DNA of 64,000 nt. It comes from a bacterium (lineage in GTDB: Bacteria > Chloroflexota > Dormibacteria > Aeolococcales > Bog-877). Below the pieces are notes generated by a model. That model was not told the origin of the DNA, did not search any database, and saw only the letters and a program-made list of their open reading frames with translations. Numbering within the stretch: position 1 is the stretch's first letter; each line of letters opens with the position of its first letter. The DNA lies in contig JAKATL010000009.1 of NCBI GenBank assembly GCA_021827985.1, forward strand, positions 1 through 64,000. Direction: 5' to 3'. A program made the position numbers and the translations under genes. Positions 7,739-15,373 of this stretch are shown here, one piece after another.

Positions 7739-8197
7739 CTAGCGATTTTGGGACCAGTCAGCCTTCTTGGGCCCGACAATCTTCTCCGCAGCGGCCACGA
7801 TGTCCCCGGCAGCGGCGAGGTCCTCCTCCAGCTCAGCGGGATCGACCGGATAGCCGTGGTACTCAGCGAGATTGCGCGTACGGCGCATCCGGTCCAACTG
7901 CTCAAGGGCCCGGGCGCCCGGGGCGGGACCATAAAGCTCTTGCATGATGAGGATCAGGTTAGCATGCGCTCCTTGACCCCGAACCCTCAGACCGCGCGCC
8001 GCCAGAGTAGCAGTGCAAGCCTTGCGGGCAGCATCGTAGGCCAGTTGATATGCGCCGGCCAAGTCCGACTCGCGGACGGCCAGCCGGGCGGTCCTAAGGT
8101 GCCCGCGTGCATCATCGAGGAGCCGGGCGGTGGCGGCGGGATCCGGTGCTATGTCCTGGAGCAGGCCTTGGCGACGCAGGTCCTCCAGGCGGGTCAC
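7739..8197 (-). CDS. HEPN-domain toxin of a HEPN/MNT module
   Basis: A 152-residue helical HEPN protein. The hallmark R-x4-6-H motif is RNLAEYH, near residue 115, as in RNA-cleaving HEPN toxins. The upstream helices (LLDDARGHLRTARLAV, AYQLAYDAARKACTA) match the family. Its GTG start at 8197 overlaps the TGA stop of the nucleotidyltransferase gene, so the two are translationally coupled. In type VII toxin-antitoxin systems the MNT partner AMPylates or otherwise neutralises the HEPN ribonuclease. The pair probably serves island maintenance or phage defence (inferred). Confidence 0.85.
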   Translation of the reverse strand: MTRLEDLRRQGLLQDIAPDPAATARLLDDARGHLRTARLAVRESDLAGAYQLAYDAARKACTATLAARGLRVRGQGAHANLILIMQELYGPAPGARALEQLDRMRRTRNLAEYHGYPVDPAELEEDLAAAGDIVAAAEKIVGPKKADWSQNR

Positions 8198-8781
8198 GGC
8201 TTCTCGGCCAAGGGGACGGGAACCAGCGCCCCACTCCGAACCGCGATCAAGAAGCCCTCCTCAGGCCTGGCCCACGCCTCAGGGGAGCGGACCAGGGCGT
8301 TGACATCAAGACCGAGCCGCTCCTCGGCTGCGCGGGCGGCCCGGTGAACCGCGTTCCGATCAGGCAAGCCAATGACCAGGACATCGAGGTCCTGAGGGGG
8401 TGGCCCCTGCTGCCCGGCCGCGCGCTCCGCCCAAGAGCCATAGATCCATGCCGCCTGGATGCCTGGGACTCGGTTCAATTCTTGGGCGACAATGTGGGCG
8501 GGGCCAACCGCCTTCAAGACCAACGCCTTGACCTCTGGCAGGATGGGAGATTCGGGGTTGGCTTGAACGAGACGGAGGTTGCCGACCCGCCGACTGCGGA
8601 GCAGGCCGGCTGACTCCAGCCGGTCGACCTCCCGGTTCACCGTGGCGTGATGTACGCCCAAGCGGCGGGCGAGATCCGAGAGGGAATGCTCGGTGTCCGG
8701 GTTGATCAGCACCAAAGCCAGTAGCTCTGCTTGGTGGGCTGAGCGGAAGAGCGGAAGGAGAGGAGGCGCCGGTGTGTGCAC
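8194..8781 (-). CDS. MNT antitoxin with N-terminal winged helix
   Basis: A 195-residue protein with an N-terminal winged-helix DNA-binding domain (about residues 20-75: HSLSDLARRLGVHHATVNRE then VDRLESAGLLRSRRVGNLRL) and a C-terminal minimal nucleotidyltransferase domain. The latter has GSWAERAAG followed by DLDVLVIG, the GSx10-12DxD catalytic signature. It is the partner of the downstream HEPN toxin. The wHTH suggests that it also represses the operon. I place the start at GTG 8781 because a TAGAAT -10-like box at 8797-8792 (minus strand) would put transcription initiation at or near this codon; GTG 8790 lies too close to the box. The much longer upstream frame runs through non-coding DNA. 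Confidence 0.83.
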   Translation of the reverse strand: MHTPAPPLLPLFRSAHQAELLALVLINPDTEHSLSDLARRLGVHHATVNREVDRLESAGLLRSRRVGNLRLVQANPESPILPEVKALVLKAVGPAHIVAQELNRVPGIQAAWIYGSWAERAAGQQGPPPQDLDVLVIGLPDRNAVHRAARAAEERLGLDVNALVRSPEAWARPEEGFLIAVRSGALVPVPLAEKP

Positions 8782-8815
8782 GACGCGCACTATTCTAGGC
8801 GCTATGCGCACACAC
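8772..8815 (-). promoter_or_regulatory. Putative promoter and operator of the MNT-HEPN operon
   Basis: Perfect 8-bp inverted arms GTGTGTGC (8772-8779) and GCACACAC (8808-8815) bracket the -10-like TAGAAT (minus strand, 8797-8792) and the start codon. A repressor bound here, such as the winged-helix MNT protein itself, would block initiation of a leaderless transcript. The layout parallels the abiEi promoter in the same island. Confidence 0.5.
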
Positions 8816-9128
8816 GCGCACCGGTCACGGCCCTGACCGGCACTGGCTGGAGTTGGCGGGCCGGGGCCAGGCTTGGCCGCTGTACGCTGCCACAAGGGCG
8901 CGGGATTGGCCAGGGCGCCAAAGGGGTGGTCGCTCACAACTGGGCAGCCCCCCGTGTCACTGGGAGCGGACCGCGACCCATGTGGCAATCGAATGGAGAC
9001 GGCGCCGAAGTGCCCGACGGGCAAGACGACGCAGCGATCAAGGGCCGTGGGATTCTGATAGCGACGTGCCCAGGGGCCCGGGACTTGTTGGATCTGCCTG
9101 GGAATGGCGGTGGGGCCCGGGACCATGC
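8816..9128. other. Right-end spacer of the island
   Basis: About 310 bases between the MNT operon promoter and the right-end arm motif. Frames are open on both strands because of base composition, but none has a start signal or recognisable motif. Confidence 0.35.
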
Positions 9129-9152
9129 TGACGGCAACGCTGACGGCAACGG
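9129..9152 (+). repeat. Tandem 11-bp motif, right end; probable integrase arm sites
   Basis: TGACGGCAACG occurs at 9129-9139 and again at 9141-9151. The 24 bases are identical to those at 2163-2186 and in the same orientation, 103 bp before the right att repeat. Confidence 0.65.
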
Positions 9153-9254
9153 CGCCGGACGTAGGCGAACCACGGCGGACCTTGACGTACTCAGGTCCCG
9201 GAAACCGACTTCGTGGCGCATGCCTGCGCACGTCGGCGGACAGCCTTGGGGGAG

Positions 9255-9324
9255 CTTCAAAATCGATGGGGGGCGCCTCAGGCGTCCTCGGAGGGATCGT
9301 TCTCCTCGCCTCCCGCCACTTCAA
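9255..9324 (+). repeat. Direct repeat, right copy (attR), selC 3' half without 5' half
   Basis: This is the second copy of the 70-bp repeat. It starts at the anticodon loop and includes the variable arm, T arm, acceptor 3' strand and CCA. The DNA to its left is not a tRNA 5' half, so it cannot make a tRNA. The T stem carries a G-U pair where the left copy has G-C. It marks the original position of selC upstream of selA. Confidence 0.85.
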
Positions 9325-9377
9325 CTAAGGCAGCTGTCGTCCGCGGACTGCGTTCACCTTGCTGATCGGTAGCCGGT

Positions 9378-9466
9378 GGCGCCGGCGCCGGGCCGGCGCC
9401 GAACAGCGAGCCTCGCGTCGGACGGGGAGTAGGATCGCTGCAGGGCTCGGCACCCGGTCGGTGCCG
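9378..9466 (+). promoter_or_regulatory. Two strong hairpins in the selA leader
   Basis: GGCGCCGGC at 9378-9386 and GCCGGCGCC at 9392-9400 form a perfect 9-bp stem with a 5-base loop. CGGCACC at 9448-9454 and GGTGCCG at 9460-9466 form a 7-bp stem, also with a 5-base loop. Neither has a U-run, so they are not classical terminators. They lie between the selC remnant and selA, where processing of a joint selC-selA transcript or attenuation would act. Confidence 0.45.
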
Positions 9467-9513
9467 CCGGTGAAGTTGAGTCCCAATTCGGGCTGCTGCC
9501 AGGTGAGATCAAG

Positions 9514-10893
9514 GTGCGCTCGCAATCGGACGTAGTGGGGACCGGGGGTCCCCGTCCTCCCGCCGTCGGACGGCTGCTCCAGCAACCGGACGTCGCGGCC
9601 CTCGCCGCGCGCCATGGGAGGATGGCCACGACCGCCGCGGTCCAGACCGCGGTAGCGGAGGCCCGGGCGGGGCGGCTCGTCCCCGGTGACGAGCCGGGGC
9701 TGGCGGCGCGCGTCGCCCAGCTTCTGGACGGCTCCCCGCACCAGCTCCGGAGGGTCATCAACGGGACCGGGGTTGTCATCCACACCAACTTGGGGCGTGC
9801 CCCGCTGGCCGCCCGGGCGGCCGCTCGCGCGGCCGAGCTGGCCGCGGGGTACACCAACCTGGAGCTGGACCTGCGAACCGGTCGGCGCGGTGACCGCCAC
9901 TCTCTCCTTGCCGACCTCCTACGCCGGCTGGTGGGGGTGGAGGAGGCCATGGTGGTCAACAACGGGGCCGCGGCGGTGCTCCTGGGACTGACCGCGCTCT
10001 GTCGCGGGCGGGAGGTCCTGGTCTCTCGAGGCGAGGCCATCGAGATCGGTGGGGGCTTCCGGATTCCCGACATCCTCCGCCTCTCCGGCGCCAAGTTGGT
10101 GGAGGTGGGGACCACCAACCGCACTCGGGTGTCGGACTATGAGCAGGCCTGCACCCCCCGGACCGCGGCCTTCCTCCGGGTCCATCAGTCCAACTTCCGG
10201 ATCACCGGGTTCACCGCCCGCCCGCGCCTCCCCGAGCTGGCGGCCGCGGCCCACCGGAGGAATCTGCACTTCCTGGAGGACGTCGGCAGTGGACTCCTGC
10301 CCCCTGCCCCTTCCGGGGCCGCGAACGAGGCTCGGCTGGGCCGGAGCTGGGCAAACGGGGCGGACCTCATCTTCTGCAGCGGCGACAAGCTCCTAGGAGC
10401 AAGCCAGGCGGGGCTGGTGCTGGGACGGGCGCAGCTGGTGGAGACGCTGCGCCGACACCCCTTGGCGCGCGCTCTCCGCCCCGACAAACTCCAGCTGGCG
10501 GCGCTCGAGGAGACCCTGCGCTGCATCGAGGCGCCCGGCGGGCTGGAGCAGGTGCCGGTGTGGGCGATGCTCCGTGCGGATCCGCGGCGGCTCCGGCAGA
10601 GGTCCGAGCGGTGGGCCGAGCAGCTCCGCGGGATTGGCGTTCCGGCCGAGGTGACGGCCACCGAGGGCGCCGTAGGGGGAGGCATCACCCCGGGGGACCC
10701 GCTTCCGTCCTTCGGCATCCACATCGCCTGCCCCCGGCCCGGGGCGGTCCGGCGGCGGCTTCTGGCGGCCGAGACCGCAGTGCTCTGCCTGGAGCGCCCC
10801 GGCGGGATCGTCGTCGATGCGCGCTGCGTCCTCCCCGGGGAGGATCAGCCGCTCATCGCTGCCTTGGCGGCGGTCCTGGGGGCCGCCGCGTGA
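9514..10893 (+). CDS. selA: L-seryl-tRNA(Sec) selenium transferase
   Basis: A 459-residue PLP enzyme that converts Ser-tRNA(Sec) to Sec-tRNA(Sec) using selenophosphate, close to the usual length of about 460. It shows the N-terminal tRNA-binding helices (ALAARHGRMATTAAVQ), RVINGTGVVIHTNLGRAPL, TNLELDLRTGRRGDRHS, and the PLP-lysine site SGDKLLGASQAG with Lys292. The start is GTG 9514 with AGGTGAG 6 bases upstream. Its stop overlaps the selB start (GTGA), and selB overlaps selD, so the three form one coupled operon. It lies directly right of the selC remnant, which means that selC originally stood at the head of this operon. Confidence 0.96.
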   Translation: MRSQSDVVGTGGPRPPAVGRLLQQPDVAALAARHGRMATTAAVQTAVAEARAGRLVPGDEPGLAARVAQLLDGSPHQLRRVINGTGVVIHTNLGRAPLAARAAARAAELAAGYTNLELDLRTGRRGDRHSLLADLLRRLVGVEEAMVVNNGAAAVLLGLTALCRGREVLVSRGEAIEIGGGFRIPDILRLSGAKLVEVGTTNRTRVSDYEQACTPRTAAFLRVHQSNFRITGFTARPRLPELAAAAHRRNLHFLEDVGSGLLPPAPSGAANEARLGRSWANGADLIFCSGDKLLGASQAGLVLGRAQLVETLRRHPLARALRPDKLQLAALEETLRCIEAPGGLEQVPVWAMLRADPRRLRQRSERWAEQLRGIGVPAEVTATEGAVGGGITPGDPLPSFGIHIACPRPGAVRRRLLAAETAVLCLERPGGIVVDARCVLPGEDQPLIAALAAVLGAAA

Positions 10894-12800
10894 CCGAGCT
10901 GACCGTGGGGACCGCCGGTCACATCGACCACGGCAAGACCGCGCTGGTCCGGGCGCTCACCGGTGTGGACTGCGATCGGCTTCCTGAGGAGAGGGCTCGG
11001 GGGATGACCATCGAGCTGGGGTTCGCCCCCCTTCGCCTCCCCTCTGGCCGGGAGGTCTCCGTTGTGGATGTGCCTGGCCATGAGCGGTTCCTACGCACCA
11101 TGGCCGTGGGCGCCCGGTCCATCGATCTTGCGCTGCTGTGCGTGGCGGCGGACGACGGGGTGATGCCCCAGACCCGGGAGCACGCGGCGGTGCTCCGCCT
11201 GTTGCGGGTCCGCTCCGCCCTGGTCGCGGTAACCAAGCAGGACACCGCCCCCGAGGGCGCCGAGGCTGTGGGCCGAAGCGCCTTCGAGCTGCTGCGTCAG
11301 GCCGGGGTTGCCGCGACCCGGGTGGTGGTGACCAGCTCGGTGACCGGCATGGGGCTCCCCGACCTCGCCGCTGCCATCGACGCCGAGCTGGCGGCGATCG
11401 CCGCCCCCCAAGACCGGGGCATCCCTCGGCTCCACGTCGATCGGGGCTTCTCCCGCACGGGGGTGGGCACCGTCGTGACAGGGGTCCTCATGGACGGTCG
11501 GCTCACAGTCGGCCAGCAGGTGGAGGTCTTCCCCTCCGGGGCTCGGGGCCGGATCCTGGAGCTGCAGCGCCGGGGCCGGGCGGTGGAGGCGGTGGAGCCG
11601 GGAGGACGGCTGGCTGCCTCCCTGCGGGGGGTGCCGGCGGAGTCGGCCCCTCGCGGGAGCGTGCTCGGCCGTCCCGGGGACGCCAGCGGCACAGCCCTTG
11701 TGGACTGCCTCCTCGAGGCCCCCGAGGTGGGGGCTTCCGGGCTGCGCCAGGGGGTCCAGGTAGAGGTCCTCTGCGGCACTGCCACCAGCCGCGGGAGGGT
11801 CTGGCTGGCCGGGGAGGAACGACTGACGACGGGCAGCCGGGGCTTCGCACAGCTCTCGCTCGAGGCCCCCATCTGGGCGATCCCCGGTGACCGGATCATC
11901 CTGAGGGGGCAGGGACCGCTGTCGGTGCTCGCGGGCGGCGTGGTCCTGGACGCTCACCCGCGTCGGCACCGGCGCTGGGTAGATGCCCCGTTGGACCAGT
12001 GGACTGCCCGGGAGAGGGCGCTCCGGCGGCAGCCGGATCTCGGCACGCTCGCCGTCCTGGAGGCCGGCTGGGCCCCGGCGGGGCTGTCCGCCGCCGAGGT
12101 CGGCAGACGGGTGGGCTGCTCCCCGGACCTCATCTCAGCTGCGCTGCAGGCAGCCGAGGAGGGCGGGCGGTTGGCCCGGTTGGGGTCGGTCCACATCGAC
12201 TCGGGTAGGTTGGCCGAGCTCCGCTCGCAGGCGGTGGCCCGGGTGGTCTCCTACCAGCGGCTCCACCCACTGGAGCCGGGGATGCCCCGGCGCCAGCTCC
12301 TGGCCGAGCTCGGCTTGCAGCGCCCGGCGGTGGGGGACTCCCTGCTGTCCGAGCTCGCCGCAGAGGGTCTTCTGGAGCAGCGCGGAGGAACGGTGGCCGA
12401 GGCGGGGAGCCTCCCTCCGGGCCGGACCCCCCAGGTGGAGAGGGTGTCCCAGCTGCTGCGGTCCGCGGGCAGGCTGCCCCCGGGGCCGGGGGAGCTTCGT
12501 GCCGCCGGGCTCACCCGCCCGGTCGAGGGTTATCTGGTGCAGAGCGGCGAGGCGGCTCGGCTACCGGGAGGCGGGCTGATCTCCGCATCTGCTCTGGAGC
12601 AGATGGAGTCGGAGATCGAGGCCGAGCTGCGCCGCTCTCCCGCTGGTCTCACCGTCGCCCAGCTCCGGGACCGGGTCGGCACCAGCCGCAGGATCCTGCT
12701 CCCGGTCTTGGAGCGCATGGAGGCCGGAGGGGAGTTCTCCCGCAGCGGGGACCTGCACCTCTGGCGCCCGGAGCGCTCCCGGGAGCTGCAGTGCGGCTGA
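10890..12800 (+). CDS. selB: Selenocysteine-specific elongation factor
   Basis: A 636-residue GTPase that carries Sec-tRNA(Sec) to UGA codons marked by a SECIS hairpin. The G1 loop is GHIDHGKT (residues 10-17), the switch II region is VVDVPGHERF, and TKQD stands for the nucleotide-base motif. Translation-factor beta-barrels follow to about residue 350. The remaining 280 or so residues contain tandem winged-helix domains that bind SECIS RNA, for example LRDRVGTSRRILLPVLERME near the end. The GTG start at 10890 overlaps the selA stop; a longer upstream frame lies within selA and is a shadow. The full-length C-terminal part agrees with the bacterial SECIS found in fdhA. Confidence 0.96.
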   Translation: MTELTVGTAGHIDHGKTALVRALTGVDCDRLPEERARGMTIELGFAPLRLPSGREVSVVDVPGHERFLRTMAVGARSIDLALLCVAADDGVMPQTREHAAVLRLLRVRSALVAVTKQDTAPEGAEAVGRSAFELLRQAGVAATRVVVTSSVTGMGLPDLAAAIDAELAAIAAPQDRGIPRLHVDRGFSRTGVGTVVTGVLMDGRLTVGQQVEVFPSGARGRILELQRRGRAVEAVEPGGRLAASLRGVPAESAPRGSVLGRPGDASGTALVDCLLEAPEVGASGLRQGVQVEVLCGTATSRGRVWLAGEERLTTGSRGFAQLSLEAPIWAIPGDRIILRGQGPLSVLAGGVVLDAHPRRHRRWVDAPLDQWTARERALRRQPDLGTLAVLEAGWAPAGLSAAEVGRRVGCSPDLISAALQAAEEGGRLARLGSVHIDSGRLAELRSQAVARVVSYQRLHPLEPGMPRRQLLAELGLQRPAVGDSLLSELAAEGLLEQRGGTVAEAGSLPPGRTPQVERVSQLLRSAGRLPPGPGELRAAGLTRPVEGYLVQSGEAARLPGGGLISASALEQMESEIEAELRRSPAGLTVAQLRDRVGTSRRILLPVLERMEAGGEFSRSGDLHLWRPERSRELQCG

Positions 12801-13813
12801 CCGAGCTCAGTGGCCAGGGGGGGTGCTCCGCCAAGATCGGGCAGGCGGATCTGGCGGCGGTGTTCTCCCGACTTTTGACCCCGCCGGCAGGACCCCTCTT
12901 GGTGTCCGCGGAGGGCCTGGACGACGCCGCTGTCTACCAGGTGAGCCAGGAGCTGGCCCTCGTGGCGACCACCGACTTCTTCCCGCCCCCGGTAGACGAC
13001 CCCCGGGACTACGGGGCCATCGCCACCGCCAACGCGCTCTCCGACGTGTACGCCATGGGGGGGAGCCCTCTGTTGCTTCTCAACCTGGTGGGCTTCGACC
13101 TGGCCGCCCTGGGCGGAGAAACGCTCCGGGAGATTCTGGAAGGTGGAGCGGAGGTCGCCCGCGAAGCGGGCTGCGCCGTGGCCGGCGGCCATTCGATCCG
13201 CACCTCCGAGCCGATCTTCGGGTGTGCCGTGGTGGGCGCGGTGCATCCCGGCAGGGTGGTCACCAATTCATCGGCTCGCCCCGGGGACCGGCTGCTTTTG
13301 ACCAAGCCCCTCGGTACGGGGGTGGTGCTGAGCGCCCACAAGCAGCAGCGCGTCACGGCTGAGACGCTGGCGGAGGCGGTCTCGGTGATGCGCCGGCTGA
13401 ATCGGAGCGCGGCCGCGGCGATGCTGGTGGGCGGGGCCAGCGCGGCCACCGACGTCACCGGGTTCGGCCTCCTGGGGCACGCCCACAACCTGGCCACGGC
13501 CTCCGGGGTGGTGGTGCGCCTGGTGGCGGAGAGGTTGCCGATCCTCCCCGGCGTCCCAGAGCTCATCCTCCAGGGGCTGGTGCCGGGTGGCAGTCGCCGC
13601 AATTTGGAGCTGGCCCGCTCCCGCTGCCGGATCGGGAGCGGGGTTGACCCTCTGCTCCTTCAGCTGGCCTGCGACGCTCAGACCAGCGGCGGCCTCTTGA
13701 TCGCCGCCCCACCTCCCGGCGCCGACCTCATCCTCTCCGCCGGGGTGGGCGCGGTCGAGGTGGGGGAGGTGCTGCTGGTCCGGGGCGGGCAGCCGCCTGT
13801 CGAGCTGGTCTAG
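12791..13813 (+). CDS. selD: Selenide, water dikinase (selenophosphate synthetase)
   Basis: A 340-residue enzyme that makes selenophosphate from selenide and ATP, of normal length. The active-site loop is GQGGCSAKIG, with Cys12 and Lys15 in the positions of E. coli Cys17 and Lys20. This is therefore the cysteine form and needs no UGA decoding itself. Other family blocks are EGLDDAAVYQV, TTDFFPPPVDDPRDYGAI and ATDVTGFGLLGHAHNLA. The start GTG at 12791 lies inside the end of selB (10-base overlap). Its stop overlaps the 3' end of a small convergent gene. It completes the selenium operon selA-selB-selD. Confidence 0.96.
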   Translation: MRLTELSGQGGCSAKIGQADLAAVFSRLLTPPAGPLLVSAEGLDDAAVYQVSQELALVATTDFFPPPVDDPRDYGAIATANALSDVYAMGGSPLLLLNLVGFDLAALGGETLREILEGGAEVAREAGCAVAGGHSIRTSEPIFGCAVVGAVHPGRVVTNSSARPGDRLLLTKPLGTGVVLSAHKQQRVTAETLAEAVSVMRRLNRSAAAAMLVGGASAATDVTGFGLLGHAHNLATASGVVVRLVAERLPILPGVPELILQGLVPGGSRRNLELARSRCRIGSGVDPLLLQLACDAQTSGGLLIAAPPPGADLILSAGVGAVEVGEVLLVRGGQPPVELV

Positions 13814-13974
13814 GCCGCGCGCCGCGAGCTGGCGCGCAGCAGCCGCAGGGTGGCCGCCGCCCGGCGGCGGTTGGCAGCAGGGGCCCCGGACCGCCAGCGA
13901 GAGCTATCCGTGACGCCGCGCAGCTCGCGGGTGCGGTCCTCGACCATGAGGCGCAACAGCAGCGGGTTCATCAT
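13810..13974 (-). CDS. Small basic protein (54 residues) divergent from CGNR gene
   Basis: A short ORF with ATG at 13974 preceded by AGGAG at 5 bases (a second ATG at 13971 has 8-base spacing). The protein starts MMNPLLLRLMVEDRTRELRG and is rich in Arg and Ala, predicted helical. Short proteins opening with MNPxLL and containing ExxRELR are common in high-GC bacteria, without known function. It is divergent from the CGNR zinc-finger gene and shares an AT-rich promoter region with it, and its last bases overlap the selD stop. It is likely real. Confidence 0.65.
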   Translation of the reverse strand: MMNPLLLRLMVEDRTRELRGVTDSSRWRSGAPAANRRRAAATLRLLRASSRRAA

Positions 13975-14042
13975 CGTATCTCCTCAGAAGTATTATTGCG
14001 ATTTCGCTGATATGATTATAGCATCACTTCAACACCTACGAA
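13975..14042. promoter_or_regulatory. AT-rich divergent promoter region
   Basis: A conspicuously AT-rich stretch in a GC-rich neighbourhood separates two divergent genes. The minus strand has TATAAT, and the plus strand has an extended -10-like TGATATGAT, both around 14009-14021. The -35 boxes are unclear. The region probably drives both the small protein and the CGNR-like gene. Confidence 0.5.
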
Positions 14043-14669
14043 ATGAACTTTGACAGTTACGCGGATCTTGGAGTCGCGGCCGCGGCCGAGCTGATCAACC
14101 ACCTGACCGAGGGCTGGGCCCAGGGAGCGTTGCGACGGCTGCCGCAGTCCGGGCCTCAACGGACGCGCCTGGCGGCGGCCACCGAAGCCGCCATCTGGGG
14201 CCGGGGATCGGCGCTCGGCGGCCCGGAGGCCGAGGAGCTGATCCTTCTGGCCGAGCGGCTTCGGGAGGTGTTCGCCGGCCTCGCTGCGGGTGACGCCGAC
14301 GGCACCGCTCACCGGGTCAACTCACTGCTGCGGGAATATCACGCCGCCCCTCAGCTGGCGACGCACGATGGCGAGCCCTGGCACCTTCACTTCCACAGCC
14401 AGGACCGGGAGGTGGGCCGGGTGGAAGCCCGGGGCGCGACCTGCGCCGTGGCCCTGGCCACGGTGATCGGGTCTGGGTGGTCAAGCCGGCTCGGAACCTG
14501 TGCCGCGGAGCGCTGCGCCCTGGTTTTCGTGGACACCTCGCGCAACGGCAGCCGGCGGTTCTGCTCCTTGCGCTGCCTCAACCGGGACAAGGTGGCGCGC
14601 TTCCGCAGCCGCCACCCGGAGGGTGCCCTGGTCGAGGGCCCGCTACCCGGCTCCCCGCTGTCCCACTGA
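14043..14669 (+). CDS. CGNR-type zinc-finger (ABATE) regulator
   Basis: A 208-residue protein with an N-terminal ABATE-like helical domain and a C-terminal four-cysteine zinc finger. The finger is CAAERCALVFVDTSRNGSRR then FCSLRCLNRDKVARFR, which matches the CGNR finger with CLNR in place of CGNR. Proteins of this family are thought to be transcription regulators that sense small molecules, but direct data are few. The ATG at 14043 follows the AT-rich promoter with almost no leader. It stands alone between selD and a LysE exporter. Confidence 0.82.
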   Translation: MNFDSYADLGVAAAAELINHLTEGWAQGALRRLPQSGPQRTRLAAATEAAIWGRGSALGGPEAEELILLAERLREVFAGLAAGDADGTAHRVNSLLREYHAAPQLATHDGEPWHLHFHSQDREVGRVEARGATCAVALATVIGSGWSSRLGTCAAERCALVFVDTSRNGSRRFCSLRCLNRDKVARFRSRHPEGALVEGPLPGSPLSH

Positions 14670-14716
14670 TGGGCGCGCGGTTGACCCTGGCCCCCACAGC
14701 GGAATAGGTTGAGCCA

Positions 14717-15343
14717 GTGCAGTGGTCGGCGTATGGGGAGTATCTGGCGCTAGCCGTCGTCCTGGTCCTGGTCCCCGGCCCGGACTTCGCGGTGGTGACT
14801 CGGAACGCGCTGCTGGGGGGCGCCCGCCGCGGGCGCTCCGCGGCCCTGGGGATCAGCAGCGCCGATGCCATCCAGGGGACGCTGGCCGCTGCCGGGCTCA
14901 GCGTGGTGATCCTCAGGGTGCAGCCGCTCTTCCAGACTATCCGCTGGGCCGGCGTCGCCTATCTCGCCTACCTGGGGCTCCAGGCCCTGCGGGCGGCCCT
15001 GCAACCGTCGGATTCAGCCGAGGAGGGCGGGGGGACCCCCACCCGGGCGGTGCACGGCGGCTGGCGTCAGGGATTTCTCTCGAACATCACCAATCCCAAG
15101 GTGCTGGTCTTCTACCTGGCGGTGCTGCCGCAGTTCCTGCATCCGGGCTCCGGGATGGGCTGGGTGCTGGCCTTCGCCTGGAGCCACGCCCTGCTCTCGT
15201 TGGCGTACCTGCTGGCCGTCTCGACAGGGATCGCCCGCCTTCGGCCGCTGCTCCGGCGCCCGCGCATGCGCCGGGCGATGCACGCCAGCACCGGCGCCGC
15301 CCTGCTGTCCTTCAGTGCCCTCCTGGCCGCCGAGCGATTCTGA
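14717..15343 (+). CDS. LysE/RhtB-family amino-acid exporter
   Basis: A 208-residue inner-membrane protein with six predicted hydrophobic segments and the family's N-terminal signature: LVPGPDFAVVTRNALLGGAR then GRSAALGISSADAIQ. The middle portion GFLSNITNPKVLVFYLAVLP is the conserved LysE/RhtB block (NPKxxxFF). The family exports amino acids such as homoserine, threonine or lysine; the substrate here is unknown. The start is GTG 14717, 47 bases after the CGNR-type gene, which suggests co-transcription. It converges with the formate dehydrogenase operon. Confidence 0.9.
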   Translation: MQWSAYGEYLALAVVLVLVPGPDFAVVTRNALLGGARRGRSAALGISSADAIQGTLAAAGLSVVILRVQPLFQTIRWAGVAYLAYLGLQALRAALQPSDSAEEGGGTPTRAVHGGWRQGFLSNITNPKVLVFYLAVLPQFLHPGSGMGWVLAFAWSHALLSLAYLLAVSTGIARLRPLLRRPRMRRAMHASTGAALLSFSALLAAERF

Positions 15344-15373
15344 GAGGGGTGGGCCGGACGGCCACCGTCGTCC

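Larger units (their letters stand above)
2038..9254. mobile_element. Genomic island integrated in selC (about 7.2 kb)
   Basis: Both ends carry a 70-bp direct repeat of the 3' half of selC (2038-2107 and 9255-9324, 3 mismatches), beginning exactly at the anticodon loop. An intact tyrosine integrase lies 1.3 kb inside the left end. A 24-bp tandem motif lies inside each end. The cargo is a SIMPL protein, an AbiEi-type antitoxin, a glycosyltransferase fragment, a Nudix-methyltransferase and a HEPN/MNT toxin-antitoxin module. Precise excision would leave selC about 200 bases upstream of selA. There are no replication, conjugation or phage structural genes, so it resembles a small integrative island that needs outside help to move. 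Boundaries are inferred from the repeats. Confidence 0.82.

Noticed and set aside
8790-9324. Upstream extension of the MNT antitoxin to 376 residues
   Set aside because: The added residues cross the att repeat and the arm motif, and are not protein-like. A promoter and operator lie at the true start.
10560-10889. Upstream extension of selB inside selA
   Set aside because: SelB family proteins start at VGTAGHIDHGKT; the extra 110 codons are selA in another frame.
12823-12838. A possible selenocysteine in SelD
   Set aside because: The active-site position is TGC (Cys12), not TGA, so SelD is the cysteine form.
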